A DNA stretch of 63,807 nt from Stenocarpella maydis. Taxonomy: Eukaryota; Ascomycota; Sordariomycetes; Diaporthales; Diaporthaceae. The notes beneath the pieces are model-generated. The model was not told the origin of the DNA and did not search any database. It saw only the letters and a program-made list of their open reading frames with translations. The stretch spans positions 1-63,807 of the forward strand of contig NQMI01000200.1 of assembly GCA_002270565.1 (NCBI GenBank), given 5' to 3'. The position numbers and the translations under genes were made by a program. Position 1 is the first letter of the stretch, and every line of letters begins with the position of its first letter. This document shows positions 46,205 through 59,036 of this stretch, in pieces.

Positions 46205-48303
46205 GTCGGCGGTTGTGTCCTGGGGGCAGCGGCTCGAACACGGCGCGAATGTGTGAGGAGCGTGCGCTCGGAGGCTGGCTGCTCTTTGGGTCAGAGGCGT
46301 GCAGGAGGAGGAAGGCGTGGGTGCGCTGGCCTCAGCCGTTGCGAAGCTGTCGTGGGCTCCTTGGCTGGGAGTGCCGGGTGGCCAAGGTGAGTTGTGGTTG
46401 TGGTTCTGGCAGGGAAGGCCGTTCTAACACGTCTGGGTCGGCCTTGAGGCCCGTTTATCAAACCAGCCCGGATCCCTGGCCCCTTTTTCTGCGACGCGGG
46501 AGCGGGAGCTCCTGGCGCTAGGCGAACGCGTCTGGAGTCTGCACAGAGTCAAGAGAGGCGCATGTGCAGCTATAGCGTGTAACCCGAGGGTTCTGGCGGG
46601 GGCTGCAGCTTGCGCCGATCCGTCCGTGAGCTGATGGTGCCCGGGGCGCAGTTGTTTGCGTGCGAGGGACGAGGACCAGCCTGAGGGGTCAAGACTGATG
46701 CGATGCGATGTGATGTAATTTGATGTAAGGTGATGCGGTATAATGTGCTGTGCTGGGCGAGTATATCCTGCGGGACAAGGTTGAGGACAGACAGGCACAC
46801 AGACGGACAGACAAGTTTGATATGGCCAGCAAAGTGCTGTTGTCTGGTGTGATTTGGATGCCCCAGTGCGGATGCGCGGACGTCAAATGAGACAAATAAC
46901 AGGAGGGGTGTCGCAGGGGCCCACCTGGACCGACAGGGCTCGTAGGGCTTGTTTGGGAATATAGCAGAAACATTCAGCCGGATTCCTCATCTTAATATTA
47001 TTATCATGAGCCCTGTACGTAGTCCAGCAGCGCAGGAGCCCGCCCAGCTGCATCGACATCGACGTGGCCATGGACTCGGCCGTTGGTGGCCTCGGGAAGA
47101 TGCGAGGTGGATAAAAATAATTGTGGCGCGTCTTGCCTGCTCTACATAGTAATCGTAATCGTTCGGATCAGGCCAGCCATTGCTGTGCTGCCCCACCGCG
47201 GCTGTGCTGCTCTCACTCACTCACTCACTCTCTCTCTCTCTCTCTCTCTCTCTCGTGGTGCACACCGCAAGAGTGAGAGCCACCCATTGGCCTCTCTGGA
47301 GTCTCTCTCACTCGGCTACCCGTTCTTTGTACGTACGTGATCCGCAAAAGAGCAGCCATGAATGACGCTGCCAGAAAAGGGAAGGGGTGGTTTAAATTAG
47401 AAGTCTTCGAGAAGGGGCCCGGGTGGGCTGCCTCATTTGGCCCCCCTCGAGTTCTTTCCAACGGGCTGGCTGGTCATCCTGACGGCCAAAAGTGTTGCTC
47501 TTCTCAAGAGTGAGACGTCCTGCTGGTGAAGGTGGTGATGAGCTAAGCTGTTGAGAGACAGCCACAAGGTTGGTCTGGCTGTATGGTGTTAGCATGGTGC
47601 TCTGCTTTGGTCGGCCGTTTCAAGTCGAGCCCTGTGCCTCTCTGTTTGCAGCCCGGACTGATCGTGAGACAATAGGGGGGAGACCAGACATGAAAGAACC
47701 AAGAATCAAAATTGAACATGTGTACCGAAATGGGCCTGGGTCAATACCCCCTCGGTCATGAACGAAGGTTCAAGTTATCATTACCGGCTGAGCCGCACCG
47801 TTGGAAAAACTAAGCAGCAGTCTAGACTAGCTATCCTATGGCATGCTACCTGCGGTACACCACCACCACACCGGCTCCGTCCGTGGTTTACCTGCTACCT
47901 TCAACGGGTAATCATTAGCTCCGTCTCTGCGACCTTGTCTACCAGACTGCTGGGAGAGGGCAATCTCGTATGAAATGATGGGCTACGGTCTGCCTAGGAA
48001 ATCCAATCTCCCGCCGGTTAGTCTTGACTTGGAAGAGACAATGCCTCTGCAGACCTCTGTAGTACGGACACACCATGTAAGAGGACGGCTTGAACAAAAC
48101 CTCTAGCCCAAACGGGCAGGGTTTGGACATGATCCCACCGGACCCTGAACCGGGCTGAGCCAAGCTCCGACCCCGGAGTCGCTCGGCCCCACGCCCGCAG
48201 ACATCTTCAGAGAGAAGCTCCGGGGAAGCAGTGAGCACCAGTGACAGGTTTCCCCAGCAGCCTCCCGGCCTCTGTCCATCCCCACGAGCCAATTGATCCC
48301 AAG
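46205..48303. other. intergenic, divergent promoters
   Basis: About 2.1 kb between the mucin-like gene and LYS12. It holds a CACT/CT repeat and no supported gene. Frames on both strands lack family features. Confidence 0.55.
47228..47254 (+). repeat. (CT)n tract preceded by CACT repeat
   Basis: A perfect CT run of 27 bases, preceded by four CACT units (from about 47214). Such CT tracts are common in fungal promoters, but it lies about 1 kb from either start. Confidence 0.9.
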
Positions 48304-49498
<1,195 letters not shown>

Positions 49499-49992
49499 GC
49501 TGTCTCTGTTGTTCGTGTTGGGGGTTGAGGGGCGGCGGAGGGGTATAGATAAAATGGATACCAAGACATGAAGGTCAAAACTTGAGTTGAATTTTTGGCT
49601 CGGCGTAGGGAACCAATCCGTACGAGTTATCACGTTCAGTGAGCTTCCCGTCACTTGAGAGAGGGTAGTGGGTGTGCTATTTCGGTACAGGCATTCTCAT
49701 AGGTCTATACAAAATCTCTGTATGAGAACAGCGGCCATCCTGGGTTTCTCCCAGCCCTTGCTGCTCCTGGCCAGTCTTCTAAGCCCATGCCAGAAAAAAG
49801 TACAGGTGTGCACCCGTCTATATCTCTGGGTGCACATGTCTCGTATGTATAGTACATTTCATGATCACGAGGACATCCCGCGGCCGTCTATGCCGTAGTT
49901 CATATCTTCAGCAGGCCACATTCTGCGGCCATGACTTCTCTACTGCCCAGCACTGGCTGTGCGCTGTGCTGCCTTGACCCCACGCGGCGTGT
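49499..49992. other. intergenic, convergent 3' ends
   Basis: About 500 bases between LYS12 and the true 3' end of MEF1. Nothing recognisable in it. Confidence 0.6.
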
Positions 49993-52596
49993 CTATTTTG
50001 CGAACCTCTCTTTCTCATACTTGGCAATGAGTTCCTTCCTGTAGGTTGAGTGCCAATTAGCATGTATTCCGTCACATCAATGTCATGATATGGGGGTTCA
50101 ACTTACTGCAGCTGCGGGGGTGCAGGCGCATAGTGGCTGAACTCCATGCTGAACTCGCCCTTGCCCTGCGTCGCGGCGCGGAGGTGCGAGCTGAAGCCGA
50201 ACATGGCGTTGAGCGAGCAGTCGGCGACGAGGGTGAAGTCCTCCGGGCCGATCTCGGTGTCGACGATGGTTCCGCGCTTGTTCATGAGCATGATAATGTT
50301 GCCCTGGAACTCGTTGGGCGCCGTGATGGTCGTCTTCATGAGCGGCTCGAGCACGGTGCCGCCGGCGTCCTTGAAGGCCTTGCGGAACGCAGACTGCGCC
50401 GCCATCTGGAACGCGTAGTCGGACGAGTCCGTCACGTGCGTCGCACCGTCATTGACCACCATCTTGGTGCCGATGACCTTGTGGCCCAGCAGCGGGCCCT
50501 CCTCGCAGCCCATCTCGAAACCCTTGCCGCAGGCAGCCAGGAACTTGTCGGGAATCGTGCCGCCCACCACCTGGGTCTCGAAGTGGTTCTTCTCAGAACC
50601 CTCCTTGAACGGCTCGATCCAGCCCATGACGCGAGCGAAGTCGCCGGGGCCGCCCGTCTGTTTCTTGAGGAGGTAGTCGAAGTCGGCACGGCGGGTGATG
50701 GTTTCACGATAGGCCACGCGGGGCTGGCCCGTCTCGCAGTCGACCTTGTACTCGCGGCGGAGGCGCTCGACGTAGACCTCCAGGTGCAGCTCACCCATGC
50801 CCGAGATGATGGTCTCCTCGGACTCCTCGTCGACCGTCAGGCGGAATGTGGGATCCTCGCGTTGGAAACGGTTCATGGCCTTGGAGAAGGGATCGGCATC
50901 GCTGCTGCGCTTGGGCTTGATGGACAGGGACATGACGGCCTCGGGGACGTACATGGAGCTCATGGTATAGGGGAGGTTGCCGTCGGTGAAGGTGTCGCCG
51001 GAGGCGCAGTCGACACCGAACACGGCGCAGATCTCACCGGCCCCGATCTCGCTGACATCCTCCATCTCGTTGGAGTGCATGCGGACGATGCGGGGGATAC
51101 GGACCTTCTTGTTAGTGCGCGAGTTGAACAGGTAGCTGCCCTTCTTGAGCTGGCCCTGGTAGACGCGGATGTAGGTGAGCTGGCCGTAGGGGTTCTCCTC
51201 GAGCTTGAAAGCGAGACCGACAAAGGGGAGCGCGTTGTACGGGACTAGGGCTGTCGGCTTCTCATTTTGCGAGCGGTCGAGGGCCATGTTCTGCACATCA
51301 GAGGGGTTCGGCAGGTAGTCACAGATGGCGTCGAGCATCGGCTGAACGGACTTGTCCCCAAGAGCGGTTCCCATCAGGACGGGCGTGAACTTCAGGGCGA
51401 TGGTGGACCGGCGGATGGCAGCCTTGATCTGCTCAGGGGTAGGCACCTTCTCGTCCAGGAACATCTCGGCCATCTCGTCGTCGACGTCGGCCAGCTTCTC
51501 GATGAGCTCCTGGCGCTTCTGCTGGGCGAGTTCCTTGAGCTCCTCGGGGATCTGATCGGAGATCTTGAGCTGAACACCCCGGTGGCCGTCGTTCCGGATA
51601 GAGCGCATGTAGATCAAGTCCACAACGCCCTCGAACTCCTTCTCAGAGCCGATCGGGATCTGGACAGCAGCAGCGGGGATCCTAAGCTTGGAGTTGATCT
51701 GCTCAACCGCCTTGAAGGGGTTGGCACCCATACGATCCATCTTGTTGACGAAGCTAATCCGGGGGACGTTGTACCGTTTCATCTGCCTGTCGACGGTGAT
51801 TGTCTGACTCTGCACGCCACTGACGGCGCAGAGAATCATACAGGCACCGTCGAGAACTCGCAGCGCTCGCTCGACCTCAATGGTGAAGTCGACGTGGCCA
51901 GGGGTGTCAATCAGGTTGATGTGATATGTTTCCGATTTTCCGTTTTCCTTTTTTTCCCAGTCGCAGAAGGTCGCAGCAGATTGGATGGTGATTCCACGCT
52001 CGCGTTCCAGCTCCATAGAGTCCATCTTTGCGCCGACGCTGTCCCGACCACGAACCTCGTGGATCGCCTTGATCCGGCCCGTGTAGAAGAGGATTCGTTC
52101 GGTGCATGTCGTTTTACCACTGTCGATGTGTGCCTGTATTTGTCAGTTTTGAGTACAGTAGAGGTTGTGGCAGGCTGGAATCTGGAAGAGTCTACTTACT
52201 GCAATACCAATGTTTCGAACCATAGAAAGGCGCTTGGTCTCCTCGGGACTCATCCGTGCCTTGACGACCTCGGGGGATAGGTTGGCTGCCTCCTTGGCGG
52301 CCTTGAGACTGTTTGTGAAGCATGATGGTCAGCGGGACTGGAGTTCTTGTTGGAAATGGCCGTGAGGCTGAGAAGACGTACGCTTCTTGTGCAGCGCTCA
52401 GGGCGGCGCCTCGCTTGGAAGACTGGCTGAAGTTCCTGGTGCCATTTGGCTGGACGGGCTGGACGGGCTGCTGCCACTGTCGTGGCGCATCAGAGCTGGC
52501 CCTGCAGCTCCAGCTCAGGTTCAGGAGCTTTGCACCAGGGCTCGAGCTTAGGATGCGACCGTCACCGAGGACGGCCACGGCTCTTGAGGCCCTCAT
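49993..52596 (-). CDS. MEF1: mitochondrial elongation factor G
   Basis: GTPase that drives translocation on mitochondrial ribosomes. Four exons, 52596-52382, 52308-52200, 52133-50107 and 50038-49993, give 798 aa. The final 46-nt exon ([14 protein letters not shown] then TAG) is needed because the long exon otherwise ends just after the splice site GTAAGT at a TAA. The N-terminal 70 residues ([14 protein letters not shown] ... RNFSQSSKR) are a basic mitochondrial presequence. The G domain shows AHIDSGKTT (split after IGIA by an intron), [18 protein letters not shown] and [10 protein letters not shown]. Domains II-V follow, with [15 protein letters not shown] and GYRETI-type segments. Start at 52596 was chosen over an in-frame ATG at 52665 because it opens the presequence directly. 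All intron phases agree. Confidence 0.95.
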
Positions 52597-52943
52597 CTTC
52601 ACAAATACATGGGGGATGTGACCTAAAGAAGGACTGGGCGAGGAAGAACCGTGGCGCGTATCCATGATCCTAGAATAATTCGAATAATTTTTTGGGACCC
52701 CCCCCCCCCCCGGCAGGCACTCCCGGCAGGCAACCCCAACCCCGGCTGCCTGAAGTCAATCCACCAGTCCGCCCTGTCCGCTCACTCACCCGGATCGGGG
52801 CCGGCTCGGTGATCCGGACCCACCCACCCAGTTGCAAGCCCTGCATCCTCACATGCACGTCGACGCCGCCACAGCCCCACCAGCAAATTTTGCATTCATC
52901 AGCTCTGACTCCCGAAAATCTGACATCTCCCGAATGAGCACAT
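52597..52943. other. short interval between MEF1 and tRNA-Glu
   Basis: Contains a C14 run at 52698-52711. It is otherwise the MEF1 upstream region. Nothing else seen. Confidence 0.6.
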
Positions 52944-53015
52944 TCGGATATGGTGTAATGGTTAACATCGGTGACTCTCACTCACCAGCTCGGGGTTCGA
53001 TTCCCCGTATCCGAG
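52944..53015 (+). tRNA. tRNA-Glu (anticodon CUC)
   Basis: A cloverleaf can be drawn by eye. The acceptor stem pairs TCGGATA with TATCCGA. The D arm is within TGGTGTAATGGTTAACA (A box). The anticodon stem GGTGA pairs with TCACC around the loop CTCTCAC, with CTC at 52977-52979. The T arm CGGGG-TTCGATT-CCCCG provides the B box. The discriminator is G at 53015. No intron. Length 72 nt is normal for fungal tRNA-Glu. CCA is not encoded, as expected for a eukaryote. Confidence 0.95.
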
Positions 53016-54806
53016 ATATCCTTTTGCTGCTGACTCAGGCACTTGGGGTTCCACTTTGGTGGCTGGATTAGGGTTTATTATAATCATGGTTACGAATGTC
53101 GAGTGTGAAATTATGCTTCATCTTCACATAAGGTCGGAGGACCATTGTTCTGGCATTGGAATCCATGATAAGACGGCTGGGTGAGTAGACATGCTTCACC
53201 CCAGATGTCCTTTTAAGCATCTCGATATATGGCTGCACCACTGATGTAGCTGATGTTCTGAAGGTACTACATGCCTTCTGCTGACTCCATACTATTGGAG
53301 ATCTATGGGTCCGGCATTTAAAGAATCATGTGTGGCTGCCGAGTATGGCTGATTCCATATGTTAAAAACATAGCTTCACTGTCACTCGCACTTACATTCT
53401 ATGTGAATATACCTTATATATGCCTTATAGTATCTAAGGCATATTACTGTGGCAACCAAGCAACCATTTGCCTCCTTTGAGTTGATATGGTTGATTCCAC
53501 GTAACTATCTGACACAAGACCGGCTTTTTGCGATTTTCTTATTTTTGTGGATATTATCCGTAAGCCGTTTGACCCCCTTTTCAGCCTCACATTGATGTTG
53601 AGGGGTCTATGGCTAACATTGGTGTCGATATTCCAACTAGATGCTGAGTGTTGACTCCTTCCACCCAAGGCGCGCTGCTGGCTACCTGGGTACCTAGGCA
53701 CCTACTTTCACTGCTATTTACAGCTCTTATAGTTTTGTACGGACTCTCCTGGAGCACACACTAATGAATGCCTGGTTGAAGTTGAATGCAACCTTCATCT
53801 ACATTGTTGAATCCAAGCACTTGCATCCTGACAGTCGTTTAGTACAGTTCAGATGCTGGACAGGTGAGACGCAAATATGCATAAGGCCAACTAATCACAA
53901 CAGTCAGGTTCATTCTTCATCCAATAAGAATTCCCTATTTGTTTTCAAACGAGGACCTACAGCAGTCCCTTCACATATTAATCAATGCTTAAGGACCTGA
54001 TATTAAATAATACATATAATATTGATAGCTCTGATACATAAGTAGGTATCCTTTTTATATTACCCATAAAGCCTAGCTGCTATAGAGATTTCAATCTATC
54101 TATAAGACACTTTAAAGAGTCTTTCTGTCCTGGAGTCTTCGAAATTACCAAGTAGGACTTAAAACCCCTAGGACACCTTTATATATCATTATTCATACAC
54201 ATTAGATTATAACTTATTATAATATCTATTTAAACACACTCATATAGCTAAGTAGGATGCAGAAATATACTATCTAGGTAATGGTCATCTCTCTAACCTT
54301 ATATCATTTATTAAGCCTGATGACCTGCCGTACCAAATACAGATTGGTTAATAGTCATGTGGTATATGTTTGAAGATAATCATATTAATCTACCACGAGG
54401 AGTGTCCCATCAGAATACAATTTTCTCGTATTGGAATTCATGTGTGGTTGAGGAGAAGTTGTTGATCAAAGCCTGGCAATCCTGGCATTGGTTCATGGTT
54501 CCTTCATCTGACTTCAAACTACATACACAATTTCAATAAGGGCCCCTGCAACCCTGGTAACCCATGCTTGTTGCTACCCAAGTATGGCGGTTAGTTGAAC
54601 ACTTTGACGTATGACAGCGCCTCAGGCCGCTTACCTCTGCCCTGGCCCACAGCCCGATCTTGTCTCCTGGCATCAATGCTGACAAGAATCCCTCACCGTC
54701 GCCGACAGCTTTCGGGTTCTCATTTTCAGTGGGTTCACTGGCTCACCAGTCGACGCGGTAATCTTTCCAGTCGTGGCGGGCCGTTACTGGAGGGGAATTT
54801 TGATGG
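53016..54806. other. AT-rich gene-free DNA downstream of the tRNA
   Basis: About 1.8 kb, AT-rich especially 53990-54360, with no coding gene. On the minus strand near 53600-53645 the sequence has GTTGGAATATCGAC followed some 25 bases later by CCTCAACA, which recalls copia-type LTR ends. This is weak but fits the known habit of retroelements to sit next to tRNA genes. Confidence 0.4.
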
Positions 54807-55676
54807 TCAGCTTCCAATCAACTTTCCAAAGTGGCATGGTATCATACTATTGTGGTGTACCATCCACGTATCTCGGCTATTGTGATTGACCATACACCAC
54901 CCCTGCCGCTCAAGTTCCTGCTTTGCATCGCCCGGGCTGCGGAACGTCTGAGGCATATGTACCTCAAGCGACTGCTGCGCCCCCTCAGGGTCCAGTGCCA
55001 CAGGAGCTGGGGCGTTCGGCAGAGGACGTAGAATGGAGACTTCAAACCAGGTGTGGCTGTTGTCATAGGTCCCATCGCCTCCGAACGTCGCCCAGCCCTG
55101 GTCTGCACTGCGCATCTGCAGCGTGATGCATGACGCGCGGCGGAAATATGGCGGCAGGGCCTGTGTTGTCAGGTACAGCGCCGCGACTGAAGCCCTGGGG
55201 CCTGGCTCTCAGAAGTCGTCGGCATGGTATTCGAGCTCCTCGGCACGGCTGCTCATGTTGCGTGGGTGGTAGCCCGCGTCTGCCAGGATTGAGAGTGCCA
55301 GCTCGGATGGTAGATGCTCTGGCATGGCTCTGAGCCGCAAACCTATGAGAATGAGGGCTGCAATTTGGACATCGCGACGTGTAGGGTTGTAGCCTAGATG
55401 TACAGGCTGTAGCAGAGGGCTTGCCATCCCCCAGGAATAGCCACAGGATTTCGACGATATCACTTGACTCTGGCAGGGTTGACAGGGTGAGGAGTGAGGT
55501 TGCAGGGGAGCGCTGCGGCTCACTAGATTTGTACTCTGACTACTGCACAACAAATGCTGATCATGTGGGTGGGGTGTGAACCGCACACGACCTGTGACCA
55601 TCAAATAAATACCCGACAGACATCCCCATCTACGCAGTAAGCCCTGCTGCATCACCGCGGAACGCTTTGGTACCAA
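54807..55676 (-). pseudogene. conserved fungal protein with in-frame stop
   Basis: The frame 55676-55212 (...LPSELALSILADAGYHP, SSRAEELEYHADDF) ends in TGA at 55209-55211. The same frame continues without shift: EPGPRASVAALYLTTQALPPYFRRASCITLQMRSADQGWATFGGDGTYDNSHTWFEVSILRPLP, to GWCMVNHNSRDTWMVHHNS (each quoted block here is part of a longer run). The stop is most likely a mutated TGG tryptophan, a G-to-A change. The block DQGWATFGGDGTY-NSHTWFE is one that I have seen in uncharacterised fungal proteins. The true start is unclear; MASPLLQPVHLGY at about 55428 is plausible. A natural read-through stop cannot be excluded. Confidence 0.6.
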
Positions 55677-56611
55677 TGTACCTATTCACAACAGCCGGAT
55701 GACTTGGCGGGTCATAGCAGGGTGAACAAGCTTACGTGCATTCATGGGCCGAACACAATCAACGTGAAGTCTGCCCACCCAGCTCTGCAGTACCGTTAGC
55801 CCCCACCCACTACAAGGAATTACATATGTAAGCGTGCAGCCCACATTATTTCTTATACCCACTCTCTAAAATACCCCAGGTCCCCCAACACGTCCCAGAG
55901 CCTCTCTACGCACCCAGAGGAAGCCCCTCCATACACCCAGAGGAGGGCCCTCCACGAAGGTCCTCCACAAAGCCCCTCTGGTCGCGCCAAGGGGCCTTCC
56001 TCTGGGTATGTGGAGGGCCCAGAGGGTTAGGGGTTAACAGTGGGCAGAAGGGGGTAGCTGTTTTCTCACTTAAGGGGCACTTAGGAATCCTAGTAATTTT
56101 TATGGAAGTGTAAAGTGGGCCAACGCTAGAAGCTGGGTGGATGACACCTGCGCACGCTGCAAAGCTCAACACTACTCTTGCCACATAACATAGTGTGAAA
56201 TGGTTCACGCAAAGCGGTTGCAACCTCATGCATGGACATTCTATTTGCTGCCTTGAAACAGCAGCAGTTGGCGGTGAGCATCACGACCAAGAACGGCTAG
56301 CCAAGCAGCCAGAACTCGTATGTCAGCGCGGGAAGCAGGCAGCAGGCCGCCATGGTCTCAAACCACCCTGGTACACAATCCGTGAAAAGCAGACGTCGCC
56401 CAGGCTACCGCCGCGCTGCCTAGGTGGTCGGGGGAGGAATCACGACAGAGTAGGACAGGTTAAACAACATAAAAGACCGTGGTCCACTCGTACTACATCT
56501 CAACGTTTGGCAGATAACCAGACCAATTTTACAACGGGGCACAGAGCATCAACCACCGTCTAAACGTTGCCAATCGCCAAACAGTTCATCATTTCATTTG
56601 ATATCAAGACA
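55677..56611. other. intergenic with foldback sequence
   Basis: About 930 bases. The section 55911-56025 is a foldback built of CCCAGAGG and GGAGGGCCC steps. The rest is the promoter of the metalloproteinase gene. Confidence 0.5.
55911..56025. repeat. imperfect foldback / inverted repeat
   Basis: ACCCAGAGGAAGCCCCT (from about 55912) is mirrored by AGGGGCCTTCCTCTGGGT (to about 56007) with one gap. Between and beyond them GGAGGGCCCTCCA and TGGAGGGCCCAGAGGG also pair. No ORF crosses it meaningfully. It may be the remnant of a foldback transposable element. Confidence 0.6.
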
Positions 56612-59036
56612 ATGTTCACCCTCGACAATGTGGAGGACGGCGAGGTTGTGTACCAGCGCTGTGTCCTCCTCACCGGGCGATACGAAGCCAGCTCAAAGAC
56701 AAGCAATGACTGTGTTCGCATCGAGACCGAAGATGATGCTGGCCGTGCTCTGTTCCCTGAGCAGAAATGGCCAATGAGCCATGGCTGGTTCAAGGCGCTA
56801 CTCATCTTGACTCCGGGGGAAAACTTGATAAAACTGTCGTCTGGCCCGGATGACTCTCACATCACGCGTGTATGTCAGGCCAGCCAAGAGCTCCGCGAGG
56901 ACAGAGATGGGGCAATTGACAACATTCTAGATTCGTCTGCAATATGTACCATTGCTCCAGACACCGCCCTTGCACCTGGCAATCATGGTAGCCAAAGACT
57001 CGCCACTCGCCATTGACTGCCCGCCCCGGAAGCACAGCGGCCTCTCAACTGCTCATTCCAGCCTCGAAGCCGCCGTCGCCAAACTCCGCGTCACAGCCTA
57101 TATGTGGCAGGCCCTGACCGCCCAAGAGATGCGCAAGACCGGCCTCGGCCGTCGGTCGTTCCGCCTGGAGGAAGAATGGGCCGCCGACACCCTGAGCCAG
57201 TCCTTCGCGCACGATGTGAAGATGCAGTCTACCGCCAGGGTCCACCTGGTTCGAGCAGACAAGACGGTGGCTGAGCTCCGCGATGTGCAGATTGCTCAGC
57301 AGAATGCCAATGGGAAGCGCCGAGACGGCCTGCACGAGATTTTCAGCGAGGCGCTGCGGGCACACGGAGGGCCGTTTGCCTCCGAGGCGCGGCCGGTCGT
57401 CGCCGGCCTGATCCTAGACTCGCACTACGACACGAAGAGCGAGCTGATTCTCGCCCATGCGGCCCTTGGTGCCCACGACCCCCACGGCCTCTCGCTGGGT
57501 ATCTTCGGCAGCCACCTGACCTATTCCTGGCCACGGTTCATCGAGGAGGTCCCTGACTGTCTGCTGGACGTGGCCGCGCCCGGAGACCGGGTCGGAAACG
57601 ACAATGGCGAGTGCGTGTCCATGTGGGAGGCGTGTTCCGTGGGCCAAGGGGCCTTTTTGCACGAGGTCGGCCACGCTTTCTCGGCGCCGCACACATTGGG
57701 CATCATGGCCAGGGGTTATCCCAGGGAGTGGCCCAAGTGCTTCCTGGCTAAGACTGCCTATTGCGTGTACGAAGAGACCGAGGGCATTGATCCTGTCACG
57801 CCGTCTACAGAGAACTATTGCGGATGGGATGTACGCGATCTACTGCGCTTCGTAAATCTGCCGCACTTCAGGCAGCCTTCGGACTCACCCCGGGACGACA
57901 AACCTCCCAGATTCGAGGTTCGCGACGATGAGGACTTCACCCGCGTCCTCATTACCTGCCCAGCAGGAATTGCGCAGGTGTCACTCAACGGCAAGGCGGA
58001 AGCCGGCGCTACCCTTGAGAGCCCTCAGTATTCCCTCCAGTACACTGTGGACGAGCTCGAGTCCCGCTTTAACCTGCTCGAACCCCTGGAGGTTGAAGTA
58101 CTGGCTATGAATGGCAAGCATCAGACAGCCGACCTATCCCGTCTTCTCTCCAACAAGGCGTCAATCCGTGTACCGGGGACCAGCATCCGCCTGCAGAAGC
58201 AGAGTGTCAGCAGCAGGGAGCCCCAGAAGGACGACTGGCAGTGGGCAGTCATGCTCAAGAAGCGGGGTCGCGAGGGCCAGCTGGTGCCGGCACACAAGAT
58301 CGATATCAGGGTCGGGTGTGGGCTTGACGGGGCGGTGGTATACTACAAGGATGGCACGCAGGTCCCTTGTGGTCCACGAGGCAAAAACGGGAACGACCCA
58401 GGGATGGGAGGTCACCAGGCGCGCAAGATCGCGATCCCGAAGCGCGTGGATGTCGTCAAGGTTGCTGTGACCAAGGATGGCAGCTGGGGCCTGTCGGGGC
58501 TGAGGATGTGGCTCTCTAACGGGAAAGCGATGGGCGCCCTTAACAAAAGCAGCCACGAGACTGCCGAGACCCTTGGTAAGTTCCAGTGCAGCACCGCGAT
58601 TGTGTTGTCCGTAAGAACTCCTTGGGTGGCCCTTTATGCCCGGCTTGGCTAACATGATGGAAATCAGTCCCGGGACCCAACCAGAAAATCCTCGGATTCT
58701 ACGGCACAAGTGGCCAATACGGAATGTGCAACGAGTTCGGAATTGTGACGGGTCCTGCAGATCAACAAATTCCTGATAGTGTCTATGACATGCCGGAGCT
58801 GCAGAACAATCCTAAAGGAGGCTCGCACCGGGCAACCAAGCGACGACGCGTTGTAAGTAGCCCTTATGTCATTCCACTCCGTCTATGCAATGACTGCTCA
58901 ATATCGCGATGTCTCTAATTCCCTTTCCGTTTTATAGGAACCCCTGTCGGATACTGAGGATGATGACACACAGACATCTGAGGACGAGGACAATGGCTAT
59001 GATCATGAGAACGATGATGAGGACGAGGATGAGTGA
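56612..59036 (+). CDS. zinc metalloproteinase with jacalin-like lectin domain (YIL108W type)
   Basis: Four exons, 56612-56869, 56931-58575, 58668-58852 and 58938-59036, encode 728 aa; phases agree throughout. Exon 1 (MFTLDNVEDGEVVYQRC) forms a beta-rich N domain. Exon 2 continues IRLQYVPLLQTPPLHLAIMVAKDSP and then the peptidase domain, with the zinc site HEVGHAFSAPHT at 57660, of the HExxHxxxxxH type. The C-terminal domain, from GREGQLVPAHKIDIRVG to KILGFYGTSGQYGMCNEFG, has the pattern of a jacalin-like (mannose-binding type) lectin. The last exon is a highly acidic tail (EDDDTQTSEDEDNG...). This architecture matches the putative metalloproteinases related to yeast YIL108W. No signal peptide, so it acts inside the cell; substrate unknown. 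Confidence 0.88.

Noticed and set aside
50085..52280. 387-aa and 337-aa plus-strand ORFs across MEF1
   Set aside because: They are antisense reflections of strongly biased MEF1 codons and have no domain pattern.
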